The notes: generated by a model not told the origin, from the letters alone. A DNA stretch of 64,000 nucleotides from Chloroflexaceae bacterium (GCA_025057155.1 JANWYD010000004.1:124001-188000), one strand, 5' to 3'; numbered from the stretch's first letter, positions 1-8,864 are shown. Program-made: numbers and translations.

Positions 1-879
1 GCTATCGAAGCGGCGCGCCCGCGCATTGAAGGAGCGGACGTGCGCGAATGGCGGACCATCGCCGCCACACTGCGCGAGACCATCGGAGACGTGGGCAGCG
101 CCCGCTGCGCGATTGAAACCGCCGTTCTGGACGCGCTCACCCGCCGCGCGGAGATGCCACTCTACGTCTTCTTCGGCGGTGCCAGCAACGCGCTGGAGAC
201 CGATATGACCATCACCACCGGCACGGTTGAGGCGGCGGCGCTTGCAGCGCGGGGGATACGCAACCGCGGCATTCGCGCGATCAAGGTCAAGATCGGCGCG
301 GGTGATCCGGCCCTTGACCTGGAGCGGATCGGCGCCATTCACGCCGTTGCGCCCGACGCGCCGCTGCTCCTCGACGGCAATGGCGGCATGAGCGCCGACG
401 CCGCCCTGACGCTGCTGGACGAGCTGCGGGCGCGCGGCCTGCGTCCGGCGCTGCTGGAACAGCCCGTGCCCGCCGATGACTGGGACGGTCTGCGGCGACT
501 CACGCGCCTGTCTGGCATCCCGGTGGCTGCCGATGAAAGCGCCGTGAGCGCCGCCAGCGTGCTGCGTCTGGCCGCCGAGCGCGCCGCCGATGTCATCAAC
601 ATCAAACTGATGAAGTGTGGAGTGGTTGAGGCGCTGGAGATGGCAGCCATCGCTCGCGCCGCCGGTCTGGGCCTGATGATCGGCGGGATGGTCGAATCCG
701 TGCTCGCAATGACCATGTCGGCCCACTTCGCCGCCGGCCTGGGTGGCTTCACCTTCGTGGATCTCGATACGCCGATGTTTCTGGCCGAGAATCCCTTCAT
801 GGGCGGCTTCCGCCAGAATGGCGCCTGGCTCAGTCTCGACCACATTACCGCCGGACACGGCGTTGAGCCCCGAGGCTGA
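1..879 (+). CDS. Dipeptide epimerase-like enolase-superfamily enzyme, 5' truncated
   Basis: The frame is open from base 1, so the amino-terminal capping domain begins outside the window. What remains is the enolase-superfamily barrel. A KVK motif (about 283-291) gives the acid/base lysine. Metal-binding acids lie in DGNGG (Asp at 373), EQP (Glu at 457) and ADES (Asp/Glu at 532-537). A second catalytic lysine lies in NIKLMK (about 601-615). The IKLMK context is typical of L-Ala-D/L-Glu and related dipeptide epimerases, which recycle murein peptides. Other members of the muconate/mandelate branch cannot be excluded because substrate specificity sits partly in the missing part. The next gene starts 220 bp downstream and is unrelated. 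Confidence 0.8.
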   Translation, partial: AIEAARPRIEGADVREWRTIAATLRETIGDVGSARCAIETAVLDALTRRAEMPLYVFFGGASNALETDMTITTGTVEAAALAARGIRNRGIRAIKVKIGAGDPALDLERIGAIHAVAPDAPLLLDGNGGMSADAALTLLDELRARGLRPALLEQPVPADDWDGLRRLTRLSGIPVAADESAVSAASVLRLAAERAADVINIKLMKCGVVEALEMAAIARAAGLGLMIGGMVESVLAMTMSAHFAAGLGGFTFVDLDTPMFLAENPFMGGFRQNGAWLSLDHITAGHGVEPRG

Positions 880-936
880 CGCGACGCAGAGGGTCGCGCT
901 GCCGGGTTCCTGCGGCCAGAAGGAGCAACGAGGATG

Positions 937-996
937 TAGATGTTCCATCCAAGTTCAATCGCCTACGCTTGGATCTTCTTACCATAGTCACATCTA
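937..996 (+). other. Nested inverted repeats upstream of the ANTAR gene
   Basis: Two nested pairs of complementary arms are visible: TAGATGT (937-943) with ACATCTA (990-996), and ATCCAAG (947-953) with CTTGGAT (968-974). The inner hairpin has a 14-base loop and is followed by CTTCTT. It could be a terminator of the epimerase gene or a structured leader of the regulator that starts at 1103. The structure is seen; either role is inference. Confidence 0.35.
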
Positions 997-1102
997 GCCG
1001 GTCTTCCTATACTGAAAGGAATACCAGATCTGATCGCACCGAAGCTCCCTCACGCCGGGGCTGGCGTCGAGAGGAGCTTATTGTGTTTTGTGAGCGTGGC
1101 GT

Positions 1103-1681
1103 ATGACGACGCGAATCTTAATCGCCGATGACGATCCGCTGATTCGCATGAACCTGCGAGAGATGCTGCAAGAGCAGGGCTATCTGGTCGTAGGTGAAAC
1201 CGGCGATGGGTTGAGCGCGGTGAATCTCACCCGGCAACTGCGCCCGGAAGTGGTGTTGCTTGATGTGAAGATGCCGCATATGGATGGCATCGCCGCGGCG
1301 AAGATGATACACAACGAACAGCTTGCGCCGGTGTTGTTGCTCACTGCCTACAGTTCGCGCGAGCTGGTTGAGCAGGCGCGGGCCGCCGGAGTGCTGGGAT
1401 ACCTCCTTAAACCGGTGCGTGACGCTGAGTTGATGGCGCTCGTCGAAGTAACTGTGGCTCGCTGGAGCGAACGGGTCCAGCGCCGCAAGGAACTGGCGCA
1501 ATTGCAGGAGCGGCTGGAGACGCGCAAACTGGTGGACCGGGCCAAGGGCTATCTGATGGACCACCAGGGCCTGAGCGAGGCCGAGGCTTTCCGCAAGATC
1601 CAGCAACTGGCGATGAACAGTCGCAAGACGATGCGCGAGGTGGCGCAGGCCATCTTGCTTGCCAGGCAACTGGGCGCCTGA
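1103..1681 (+). CDS. ANTAR-domain response regulator (AmiR/NasT/PdtaR type)
   Basis: 192 residues. The receiver domain occupies about residues 1-120, with acidic pocket Asp10/Asp11, phosphoacceptor Asp54 in LLDVKMP, Thr81 and Lys103. A basic coiled-coil linker (about 120-140) leads to an ANTAR domain (about 140-190; AKGYLMD and LSEAEAFRKIQQLAM motifs). ANTAR proteins bind twin hairpins in mRNA leaders and prevent transcription termination when phosphorylated. An in-frame stop at 1091 makes the ATG at 1103 the first possible ATG start. No partner histidine kinase is next to it, so it is an orphan regulator here. Its RNA targets are unknown; the hairpins just upstream (937-996) could be tested. 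Confidence 0.9.
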   Translation: MTTRILIADDDPLIRMNLREMLQEQGYLVVGETGDGLSAVNLTRQLRPEVVLLDVKMPHMDGIAAAKMIHNEQLAPVLLLTAYSSRELVEQARAAGVLGYLLKPVRDAELMALVEVTVARWSERVQRRKELAQLQERLETRKLVDRAKGYLMDHQGLSEAEAFRKIQQLAMNSRKTMREVAQAILLARQLGA

Positions 1682-1890
1682 CAGCGCTCTGATCCTCTCC
1701 CCGAAACATCTCCCTGTTGGCCCTGCGGTACAGGCGCCTGCCCACGGGAATGGTTCCAGGGCAAACCAGTGATCCTGCGCCCATTCATGAGAAGTGAACG
1801 CTTTCGCGCTCTTCTTTCACCATGTTGTAAAGCTGCGGGCGAGTATGGTTATGGTATCCTCACCTCGCGGAACAAGCGAAGGAGGCGACC

Positions 1891-2976
1891 ATGGCTCACA
1901 TCGCCCCAAAACAACCCTGTCTGACGCGCCATGCCGTGATCCTGGCCGCTGGCGAGTCGACCCGCACTCGCCCGCTCACGCTCCATCGCCCAAAGCCCCT
2001 GATCCCGCTGCTGGGGCGCCCGCTCCTGGCCCACATCCTGGATGCGCTGGCGGGGCTGGTTGAGCGGGTCACGCTGGTGGTTGGATACCGTGCGGAGATG
2101 ATCGAGGCGGCGTTCGGGAAGGAATATCGCGGCATGGCTCTGCGCTACGCACGGCAGGAGGTGATGAACGGCACCGCGGGGGCGCTGCTGGCGGCCGGCC
2201 CGATTGACGAGCCGTTCTTCCTGCTCTATGGTGATAATCTGGTGGCCCACGAGGATATCGTCGGGGTGTGTCGGGGGCGTTACAGCGTGGCCGGGCTACG
2301 TGTGGCCGATGCCCGTTCCTTCGGCGTGCTGGAGATGATTGACGGAACGGTGCGCCGGATCATCGAGAAGCCGGCGGACCCGCCGCCCGACGCCCTGGCC
2401 AATGCTGGTGTATACCACTTTGATGGAGCGGTCTTTCCGCTTCTGGAGCGGATCGAGCCTTCACCGCGCGGGGAGCTGGAACTGACGGACCTGATCGGCG
2501 CCCTGGCGGCGGAGCGGCCCGTGCAGGCCCATCGGTGCACGGGCCACTGGGTTCCGGTGGGAACACCGTGGGAGGCGCTGAGCGCGGCGCAGTTTTTGCT
2601 GGCGCGGCGGGGAGCGGAGCAGGTCTGGCTGCACCCCGAGGCGCGGGTAGAGCCGGGGGCGCGGATCATCGGTCCGGCGGCGCTTGACGCCGGCTGCGTC
2701 GTCGGGGAAGGCGCGATTGTCGCAGCCTCGGTTCTCTGCGCGGGCGCGGTCGTTGGTCCTGGAGCGCGGGTGATTTCCTCGTGGCTCGACGACGAAGCGC
2801 GTGTTGGCGCGGGCGCCACGCTGGAGGCGCGGGTGTTCGAGGAAGTGCGGCCCGTGGCCGAGACGCGGGAGGTGCTGAGCCGCACGCAGTTGATGACGCG
2901 GGGGGCGGTAGTGGCGCGGGGCGCCAGCGTGCCCGACGGAGCGGCGGTGGCGCCGGGGAGCATTATCAGAGCCTGA
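1891..2976 (+). CDS. Sugar-phosphate nucleotidyltransferase with C-terminal beta-helix
   Basis: 361 residues. The N-terminal domain has the nucleotidyltransferase signature LAAGESTRTRPLT (about residues 18-30) followed by PKP, with YGDN (about residue 114) as the metal/nucleotide motif. The C-terminal third has the hexapeptide rhythm of a left-handed beta-helix (repeated ARVEPGA, VVGEGA, VVGPGA type units). This architecture matches GlmU-like or archaeal-type sugar-1-phosphate thymidylyl/uridylyltransferases that make NDP-sugars for envelope glycans. The first signature glycine pair is altered (GES instead of GxG). A strong AAGGAGG site ends about 7 bases before the ATG. The exact sugar and nucleotide cannot be read from sequence alone. 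Confidence 0.85.
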   Translation: MAHIAPKQPCLTRHAVILAAGESTRTRPLTLHRPKPLIPLLGRPLLAHILDALAGLVERVTLVVGYRAEMIEAAFGKEYRGMALRYARQEVMNGTAGALLAAGPIDEPFFLLYGDNLVAHEDIVGVCRGRYSVAGLRVADARSFGVLEMIDGTVRRIIEKPADPPPDALANAGVYHFDGAVFPLLERIEPSPRGELELTDLIGALAAERPVQAHRCTGHWVPVGTPWEALSAAQFLLARRGAEQVWLHPEARVEPGARIIGPAALDAGCVVGEGAIVAASVLCAGAVVGPGARVISSWLDDEARVGAGATLEARVFEEVRPVAETREVLSRTQLMTRGAVVARGASVPDGAAVAPGSIIRA

Positions 2977-2985
2977 GCGGATCTG

Positions 2986-3024
2986 GTGGGGGGCGGGGAA
3001 AGCCGGCTTCTCCGCCCCCCGCCA
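2986..3024 (+). terminator. GC-rich hairpin after the nucleotidyltransferase
   Basis: Arms GGGGGGCGG (2988-2996) and CCGCCCCCC (3012-3020) enclose a loop that itself contains AAGCCGGCTT. It lies in the 190-bp gap between two convergent genes. There is no T-run, so it may act as a bidirectional hairpin terminator or be a diverged copy of the GGGGAAACC/GGTTTCCCC repeat family found elsewhere in the window. Confidence 0.4.
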
Positions 3025-3167
3025 CCCGACTCAGGTCATCCCGGCGGGAATGAGCAGAGGGACAGCGGCTTTCTCGCCCTCTGCATTAGGAATGAAAACC
3101 GGGATGGTCGGGCGGCGCATCCCGTTCATCCCATGCGTCCGGCAAGGCCGGGGCGCGATCGATCCGC

Positions 3168-4322
3168 CTACCACATCCGTTGCAGGAGATTAAGCAGGTC
3201 CTCCTCAGTAGCATCGCGCGGGTTCCAGAACATCGCCGCTTCGACGACGGAGAGGGCGGCAAGTTCAGGAAGGGCCGACTCAGGGATCTCAACATCGCGC
3301 AGGCGGAGGGGCAGGCCGCAGTCGGCGGCCAGGTTCTTAACCGCGGTGATCCCGTCGGCAATGACCTCTTCGTCGCTGCGCCCGCCGACATTCACCCCCA
3401 TCGCGCGGGCGATGCGCACATAGCGCTCGGGCGCCACAGGGGCATTAAACTCCATGCCATAGGGCAGAATAATCGAATTGAGCGTCCCGTGGTGCACAGG
3501 GTAGCGGCCGCCAATGGCGTGGGAGATAGCGTGCACCACGCCGAACCAGCTATTCGAGCACGCCACGCCGGCCATGCACGAGGCCAGCAGCATCTGGCTG
3601 CGGGCCTCAAGGTTGTTGCCCTGGTGCACGGCATCGCGAAGATGGTTGGCAATAATCTCAATTGAAGCCAGGGCCAGGCTATCGCTGAAGGGATTGTTTT
3701 CGGTCGAGACGAAGGACTCGATGGCGTGGGAGAGGGCATCCATCCCGGTGGCAGCCGTCAGACGCGGGGGAAGGGTGAGGGTCAACTCGGGGTCGAGCAC
3801 CGCGATATCGGGCATCAGATAGCGACTGGCGAGACTGATCTTGCGGTTCTCGTCCTCGTCTTTAATCACGGCGACCACGGTGACCTCGCTGCCGGTGCCA
3901 GCGGTGGTCGGGACGGCGATCATAGGCGTCAGCGGCTGGATGATCGTATTGTAGCCTTCATACTGGGGGATCTCGCCGCCGAGGGTGAGCAAGATGCGCA
4001 TCCCCTTGGCCGTATCAATCGGGCTGCCGCCGCCAAGGGCAATGAGCAAGTCGGCGCGGGCGGTGCGGGCCGCCTCGGTGGCCTCATTAACGGTTGCCAG
4101 CGACGAATTGGGGGGCACATTATCGTAGATGCCCACCACTTCGGCGAAGCCTTCGATGCCCGCCAGCACCGGTTCAAGCAAGCCAGCCGCCACCACCCCC
4201 TTGTCGGCGACGATAAACGCGCGTTCCGCGGCAAGTTCCTGTACCAGGGGGCCCAGTTCCCGTGCCAGGCCCGCCTTGTATTGTACTCGCGCCCTCAGGC
4301 CGAACTCGAAAAACTCCTGCAT
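3168..4322 (-). CDS. Iron-containing (group III) alcohol dehydrogenase
   Basis: 384 residues, the normal length of the family. The NAD(P)-binding half carries GGGSPID (residues 97-103) and TTAGTGSEV (139-147). The metal-binding half shows Asp195, His199 (DALSHAIES), His264 (GVVHAISH) and His278 (HHGTLN), the expected Fe2+/Zn2+ ligand set. Such enzymes interconvert alcohols and aldehydes, including lactaldehyde, 1,3-propanediol or butanol; the substrate here is not predictable. The upstream gene on the same strand is a double-HTH regulator 214 bp away, separated by a hairpin, so co-transcription is uncertain. Confidence 0.92.
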   Translation of the reverse strand: MQEFFEFGLRARVQYKAGLARELGPLVQELAAERAFIVADKGVVAAGLLEPVLAGIEGFAEVVGIYDNVPPNSSLATVNEATEAARTARADLLIALGGGSPIDTAKGMRILLTLGGEIPQYEGYNTIIQPLTPMIAVPTTAGTGSEVTVVAVIKDEDENRKISLASRYLMPDIAVLDPELTLTLPPRLTAATGMDALSHAIESFVSTENNPFSDSLALASIEIIANHLRDAVHQGNNLEARSQMLLASCMAGVACSNSWFGVVHAISHAIGGRYPVHHGTLNSIILPYGMEFNAPVAPERYVRIARAMGVNVGGRSDEEVIADGITAVKNLAADCGLPLRLRDVEIPESALPELAALSVVEAAMFWNPRDATEEDLLNLLQRMW

Positions 4323-4420
4323 ACCCCACCGTCCTTTGGCTCACTGCGTCATGCCGTGAGTCCATTATACGCGGCCTGTGAAGGGGGGCGGGGCATCAAC
4401 GGAGGCGACGCACGAAATAG

Positions 4421-4445
4421 TCTGGGAGGGCGCAGCCCTCCCAGG
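4421..4445. terminator. Perfect 10-bp hairpin between the HTH gene and the dehydrogenase
   Basis: Arms CTGGGAGGGC (4422-4431) and GCCCTCCCAG (4435-4444) flank the loop GCA. It is placed to end transcription of the leftward regulator gene. Similar CTGGGA...TCCCAG hairpins recur near 38.5, 43.15 and 46.6 kb, so it also belongs to a dispersed family. Confidence 0.5.
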
Positions 4446-4536
4446 AAGAATCTAGTTTTATGAAGACGGGGGGGCTGCGTCCCTATCAGGTGGAGCGTTA
4501 TTAAGGAATAGGGGGTGGTCGCTAACTCCTGATGCG

Positions 4537-5262
4537 CTAGCGTTCGGCCAGGAGCATAGCGATGTAGTTGAGGGTGGCGCGCCGGGCCTGGGGATGCAAC
4601 TGGCGCCACAGGTCGAGCAGCCGAAGCTCGTCGGCGCTGCTCACCGCGGTTGGAGGAAGGGCAGGCAGGGCGGGAGCGCTCGAGAGAGGCGTATGATTTA
4701 GCCCCGGCTGTGGGGCGGCAAACTCGGGGGTAGCCGGCGCGGAGACTGCTGCGGCGCTCTCTTCGGTAGCGGATCGGGCGGGGGCAAGGGCGCCGCCGTG
4801 TTGCTGCACCGTGTTGGCAATGATCACGCTGGCCATCTCGTAAGCCGGCACGCCAAGCACCTCTGCCAGGCGCCGGGCCTGATCGGCATCGGGGAGGGTC
4901 TGATTGTGCAGGTAGTTGCGCAGCGCTCCATCACTGATTTTGGTCGCACGGGTCAGTTTGGCGCGAGAGAAGCGGCCCTGCATTTTCGACTGGAGCCACT
5001 CGCCGAAGTTAGGAGCGGCAGTCGGCGTGAGTTGCATCCGCCGGCGCACCTCCTCTACCGGCATATCCAGGGCCTGGCCGATCAATTCAAGGGTGCGCTG
5101 GCGGGGGCGCTGGGACGTGCCGCTGATAAACTGGCGGAGCGAGATCGCGCCAACATTGATTGATTGGGCGTAATTGCTGAGCGACTGCCCATTCTCCATA
5201 GCCGCGTAAAAGAGCAAGACCGACAGGGGCGCATTTTCAGGAATAGTGCCATTGTATGGCAT
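4537..5262 (-). CDS. Tandem XRE-type helix-turn-helix regulator
   Basis: 241 residues. Two HTH_3/XRE-like segments are visible. The first is at about 27-60 (LSNYAQSINVGAISLRQFI, followed by TLELIGQALDMPVEEV). The second is at about 97-138 (LTRATKISDGALRNYL, followed by ARRLAEVLGVPAYEM). A low-complexity Ala/Pro/Ser linker (about 150-210) leads to a short helical tail (LRLLDLWRQLHPQARRATLNYIAMLL), possibly a dimerisation or ligand segment. It is divergent from the S9 peptidase across a 711-bp AT-rich gap that contains two perfect inverted repeats, which are good operator candidates. The regulatory target is not known. Confidence 0.75.
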   Translation of the reverse strand: MPYNGTIPENAPLSVLLFYAAMENGQSLSNYAQSINVGAISLRQFISGTSQRPRQRTLELIGQALDMPVEEVRRRMQLTPTAAPNFGEWLQSKMQGRFSRAKLTRATKISDGALRNYLHNQTLPDADQARRLAEVLGVPAYEMASVIIANTVQQHGGALAPARSATEESAAAVSAPATPEFAAPQPGLNHTPLSSAPALPALPPTAVSSADELRLLDLWRQLHPQARRATLNYIAMLLAER

Positions 5263-5572
5263 AGCCAGACTCCTACAGAGCCACGAGCGGCCCTCAAAAC
5301 ATTGCGTAAAACCCGATAAAACCTGTCCGCCATTCTGGCGCCAGCCTCTTCGTTGTCAGCTGGCATCCATACGGCTGCGAGCGAGAGGGTGTCGCGTTCT
5401 GAGGCGTTTCTCTCTGCCGAACCTTCCGCATAGAGAACATGACAACCTGAAGTTGCCACGACGCCAGACATGGCAAAACAACGCCGAGTATAGAGAACGG
5501 CCCGATAGCGGGCGGGAAACCACGGCGCGCGCCGTCTAACCTGGTCGCGATATGCTTCCTCTATGGTTCTAA

Positions 5573-5594
5573 GATAATAGTATTAGCTATTATC
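5573..5594. promoter_or_regulatory. Inverted repeat, candidate operator
   Basis: Perfect 8-bp arms GATAATAG and CTATTATC separated by 6 bases. It sits about 310 bp upstream of the HTH gene start and 380 bp upstream of the peptidase start, in the AT-rich part of the divergent region. Binding by the neighbouring double-HTH protein is inference. Confidence 0.45.
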
Positions 5595-5626
5595 ACGAAC
5601 TATTCGCAGTATACGTCAACAGATCT

Positions 5627-5650
5627 ATCCTGTCAAGTGTTGGACAGGAT
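5627..5650. promoter_or_regulatory. Second inverted repeat in the divergent region
   Basis: Perfect 8-bp arms ATCCTGTC and GACAGGAT with an 8-base spacer. The dyad has no T-run, which speaks for an operator rather than a terminator. A related CCTGTC/GACAGG dyad occurs at 48031-48045. Confidence 0.45.
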
Positions 5651-5973
5651 TATGTTTATCGAAAGATCATTTCCATCGCTGATCAACACGGTTTTCTGTG
5701 GCTGGTCGCTATCGTTGCTGCCAGGGGGCACAGAAGGATGATCTACGAGTATGGCTCAGGCTGTGTTACAATCGGTTTGCCTTACTGGAGCGGCCCCACG
5801 CGTCGGTGTTCATAATGTGGACGTAGGATCATCGCGCATCCCGCGCTGCTGCCTGAAGGGAGGGGGCTGGCACTCTAGCGGAGCGCAACACAACCGCCTG
5901 TTCTCGTCCTCCCGGCATGTTGATGTGCGGCGCAGCTACATAGGGTCTGAAAAACAGGCTATATGCCGTAACA

Positions 5974-8013
5974 ATGACACGTTCACCCTTTAGCGTAGAC
6001 GATCTGTACGAATTGAAGTGGCTGGAGGATGTGCGCATTAGCCCGGACGGGCGAACCGTGGCGTATGTCCAGGTGACGGTTGAGCGACAGGCCAATTCCT
6101 ACCGTCGGGCAATCTACCTGGCGCCGGTCAGGGGCGGGCCGCCGCGCCGGTTCACGGCTGGCGCGCCCCAGGAGCGGCAACCACGCTGGAGTCCGGATGG
6201 GACGCGCCTGGCCTTCGTCTCCGACCGGGACGATGCGCGGGGGCAGATCTACCTCATCGCACGTGACGGCGGCGAAGCCCAGCAACTCACCGCTATGCCC
6301 AACGGTGCGAGCGAACCGGTCTGGAGTCCTGACGGGCGGATGATCGTCTTCCTCGCACCAGTGAGCGAGGAGGAGCGCCGTCGCGAGGATAGCGGCGCGC
6401 CGCCGCCGCCCGCCGACGCCTGGGAAGCGAAACGGGCCGAGGAGCAGCGCCAGCATGACGAAGAGCGCAGCAACGATCCGCGCGTTATTACCCGGCTGCC
6501 CTATCGAAGCGGGACGAGCTTTTTCGACGGGCGCCGCCGGCACCTCTACCTCGTAGAGGCGCCGAAGGGAGATATTGACACCCTGCCAACGCCGCGGCGT
6601 CTCACCGATGGCGACCTGCACTTTGGCCCGCCAACGTGGATGCCCGATGGCACGGCTCTGCTCACTACTGCCATGCGCGACCCTGAGGCTGATTCGCTCT
6701 TTGCCTACTACGACGTGCTACGCGTGCCCCTCACCGGCGAGCAGCCTGTCGTGCTCACCGGTCCAGGCTTCTCATACTTCGATCCGCAGCCCTCGCCTGA
6801 CGGCAGCCTGATCGCCTTTCGCCGCCTGAGCGAGGCGCGGCTGTTCGGTGAAGGCTGCCGGGTGGCGTTCATCCCCGCTGCGGGCGGCGAGGTTACCGAC
6901 CTGACCGCCCATACCGATCTGGACGTCGAACGCTTCCTCTGGCGACCCGACGGCGCCGGGGTGCTCTTCTCCGCCGGCTGGCATGGCGATGCGCACATCT
7001 ACAGCATCGGCCTGCCAGGCACGCCCACCTTTCCCGGCGGGGAGACCGTGGTCGGCGGGCGGCGCATTGTGAGCGAATTTGATGTAGCTCGCGATGGGAG
7101 CATCGCCTTTATCGCCGGGAGCGCCGACAACCCCTGCGATCTCTACATCCGCGCGCCCGACGGCGCCGAGCGCCGCCTGACGGAAATTAACCAGTCGCTT
7201 CTTGATCGGCGTATTATCGTGCCGATTGAGGAGGTGCGCTACCTGGCGCCCGATCAGCAGGAAGTGCAGGGGTGGGTGCTCTATCCGCCGGACGCGGAGG
7301 TCAACGGGTCGCCCGCTCCGCTAATTGTTTGCATCCATGGCGGCCCGCATACAATGTGGGGCCCAGGCTTTCGCACCATGTGGCATGAGTGGCAGACGCT
7401 GGCCGCCGCGGGCTACGTGGTATTCTTCTGCAACCCCCGCGGCAGCGATGGCTACGGCAATGGCTGGCGCGACGCCATTCGCGGGCGCTGGGGTGAGGCC
7501 GATGCCCCGGATATCCTGGCCGGGGTGGAGGCGCTTATTGCTACAGGCCGGGTGGACCCGCAGCGCATCGGGGTGACCGGCGGCTCATATGGGGGCTACA
7601 TGACCGCGTGGCTGCTCAGCCACTCCGACCAGTTCGCCTGTGGCGTGGCCGCCCGTGGCGTCTACAATCTGATCACCCTGCATGGCACCTCGGATGCCCA
7701 TGAATTGATCGAAATTGAGTTTGGCGGCTATCCCTGGGAACTGGCCGAGGAACTGTGGGAGCACTCGCCCCTGGCGCATGCGCACAAGATCAAGGCGCCA
7801 CTGCTGTTGTTGCACAGCGAACTCGATTATCGTGCGCCGATCAGCGAGGCCGAACAACTCTTTGCCTTTCTTCGCCGCCAGAAAAAGGTCGTCGAACTGG
7901 TGCGCTATCCCCGCGAAGGTCATGAACTCACCCGCAGCGGCGAACCTGACCATCGCGCCGACCATCTGCGCCGGACCCTGGACTGGTTCGAGCGTCATTG
8001 CAAGAGGAAATAG
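5974..8013 (+). CDS. S9 family peptidase (acylaminoacyl/dipeptidyl peptidase type)
   Basis: 679 residues. The first 400 or so form a beta-propeller with PD40-like blades (WSPDGTRLAFVSDR, WSPDGRMIVF, PSPDGSLIAF). The C-terminal alpha/beta-hydrolase domain has Ser538 in GGSYGGYMT, Asp618 in HSELDYRAP and His650 in REGHE. These enzymes release N-terminal acylated residues or dipeptides from short peptides. No signal peptide is visible, so it is probably cytoplasmic, unlike the second S9 enzyme at 27.8-30.1 kb. The start agrees with the usual N-terminus of the family, although no strong ribosome-binding site precedes it. Confidence 0.92.
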   Translation: MTRSPFSVDDLYELKWLEDVRISPDGRTVAYVQVTVERQANSYRRAIYLAPVRGGPPRRFTAGAPQERQPRWSPDGTRLAFVSDRDDARGQIYLIARDGGEAQQLTAMPNGASEPVWSPDGRMIVFLAPVSEEERRREDSGAPPPPADAWEAKRAEEQRQHDEERSNDPRVITRLPYRSGTSFFDGRRRHLYLVEAPKGDIDTLPTPRRLTDGDLHFGPPTWMPDGTALLTTAMRDPEADSLFAYYDVLRVPLTGEQPVVLTGPGFSYFDPQPSPDGSLIAFRRLSEARLFGEGCRVAFIPAAGGEVTDLTAHTDLDVERFLWRPDGAGVLFSAGWHGDAHIYSIGLPGTPTFPGGETVVGGRRIVSEFDVARDGSIAFIAGSADNPCDLYIRAPDGAERRLTEINQSLLDRRIIVPIEEVRYLAPDQQEVQGWVLYPPDAEVNGSPAPLIVCIHGGPHTMWGPGFRTMWHEWQTLAAAGYVVFFCNPRGSDGYGNGWRDAIRGRWGEADAPDILAGVEALIATGRVDPQRIGVTGGSYGGYMTAWLLSHSDQFACGVAARGVYNLITLHGTSDAHELIEIEFGGYPWELAEELWEHSPLAHAHKIKAPLLLLHSELDYRAPISEAEQLFAFLRRQKKVVELVRYPREGHELTRSGEPDHRADHLRRTLDWFERHCKRK

Positions 8014-8496
8014 ACTGAAAGAATCATGCCGCGTTCGTACACATATTCTTCGCGCCTTGCTTCACAGTGAAAGGCTTTTTCTTTGTGCTCCCCGGCGGGT
8101 CTCCTGGCAGTAAACCTGATTGCTCAGTTGCATATGCAACTGTTCGTTGAAGTATTACTGTTGAATCATCCTTCAATGCTCTGCTGAGTGTCACACGTTG
8201 CACAATTTTTGCAATTAGTCTGAAAAAAGGACTTCTCAAATGGGCATGGCTGTGGTAAACTTTCGGTTACAAGCAGCGTCACGTAGCAGCGCGAGTTTCC
8301 CCGGTACCCCCGGTCTCCCCGCCCGCACGACCTCCAGGCCCGAGGCACAGCACGGGACGTTGTGACGCCGTTGCACGCCTGTGAGGCGAGGCGTGCGCGG
8401 TGCGCCGCATGGCATAGGCTGAAGTGAGGAGCGCAGGGGATGCCCCTGCCATTGCTGTGCTACGGCGATCGCCTGGCACGCAGGAGTTGGACCGGA
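8014..8496 (+). other. Long leader/intergenic region before the RRM gene
   Basis: 483 bp with no credible gene. It contains an 18-bp perfect palindrome (8125-8142), an AT-rich patch at about 8200-8240 that could hold a promoter, and then a GC-rich 250-bp stretch up to the start codon. Long leaders are common for cold-responsive RNA-binding protein genes, but no specific fold could be confirmed by eye. Confidence 0.4.
8125..8142. promoter_or_regulatory. Perfect 18-bp palindrome CAGTTGCATATGCAACTG
   Basis: Uninterrupted two-fold symmetry, 112 bp after the peptidase stop codon and about 370 bp before the RRM start. The length and spacing resemble operators of winged-helix dimers such as MarR-type proteins. 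The regulator is unknown; the operator role is inference. Confidence 0.5.
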
Positions 8497-8808
8497 ATGC
8501 AAGTGAAGCTCTTTGTCGGCAACCTGGCCTGGAGCGTTGATGATCAAATGCTGGAGGGCGTGTTCAGCCAGCATGGCGATGTCCAGAGCGCGCGCGTCAT
8601 TTATGATCGCGACACCGGCCGCTCGCGCGGGTTCGGGTTTGTCGAAATGGACGTTGAGGATGTGTCGTCTGTGATCCGTGCGACCGATGGCCTGTCCGTG
8701 GCTGGCCGGCCAATCCGTGTCAACGAAGCCGAAGACAAGGGCGGTTTCCGCGGTCCCCGCCGTGACAGCGGCGAACGCGGCGGGTATAGTGGCCCACGAC
8801 GGTACTAG
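8497..8808 (+). CDS. RRM-domain RNA-binding protein, glycine/arginine-rich tail
   Basis: 103 residues if started at the ATG at 8497, which has AGGAG 10 bases upstream and gives the canonical short N-terminus. An upstream in-frame ATG at 8440 would add 19 unlike residues. RNP2 is LFVGNL (5-10) and RNP1 is RGFGFVEM (44-51), so RNA binding is well supported. The tail (GGFRGPRRDSGERGGYSGPRRY) resembles the RGG-type tails of cyanobacterial and Chloroflexus Rbp proteins, known as cold-induced RNA chaperones. It is followed by an intrinsic terminator, so it is probably monocistronic. Confidence 0.93.
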   Translation: MQVKLFVGNLAWSVDDQMLEGVFSQHGDVQSARVIYDRDTGRSRGFGFVEMDVEDVSSVIRATDGLSVAGRPIRVNEAEDKGGFRGPRRDSGERGGYSGPRRY

Positions 8809-8864
8809 TCGCCCTCATCGAACTGGAGTGCGCCTCGGCCAGTTCCTTAGCGTTTGCAACCTTC

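Larger units (their letters stand above)
5263..5973. other. Long divergent intergenic region
   Basis: 711 bp without a credible gene. The stretch around 5565-5665 is clearly more AT-rich than its surroundings and holds two inverted repeats listed separately. The remainder shows no tRNA-like fold, no clear ribosome-binding site and only short open frames without family resemblance. Confidence 0.6.

Noticed and set aside
5751-5993. 80-codon open frame upstream of the S9 peptidase
   Set aside because: No ribosome-binding site, no family resemblance, and it overlaps the peptidase start in another frame.
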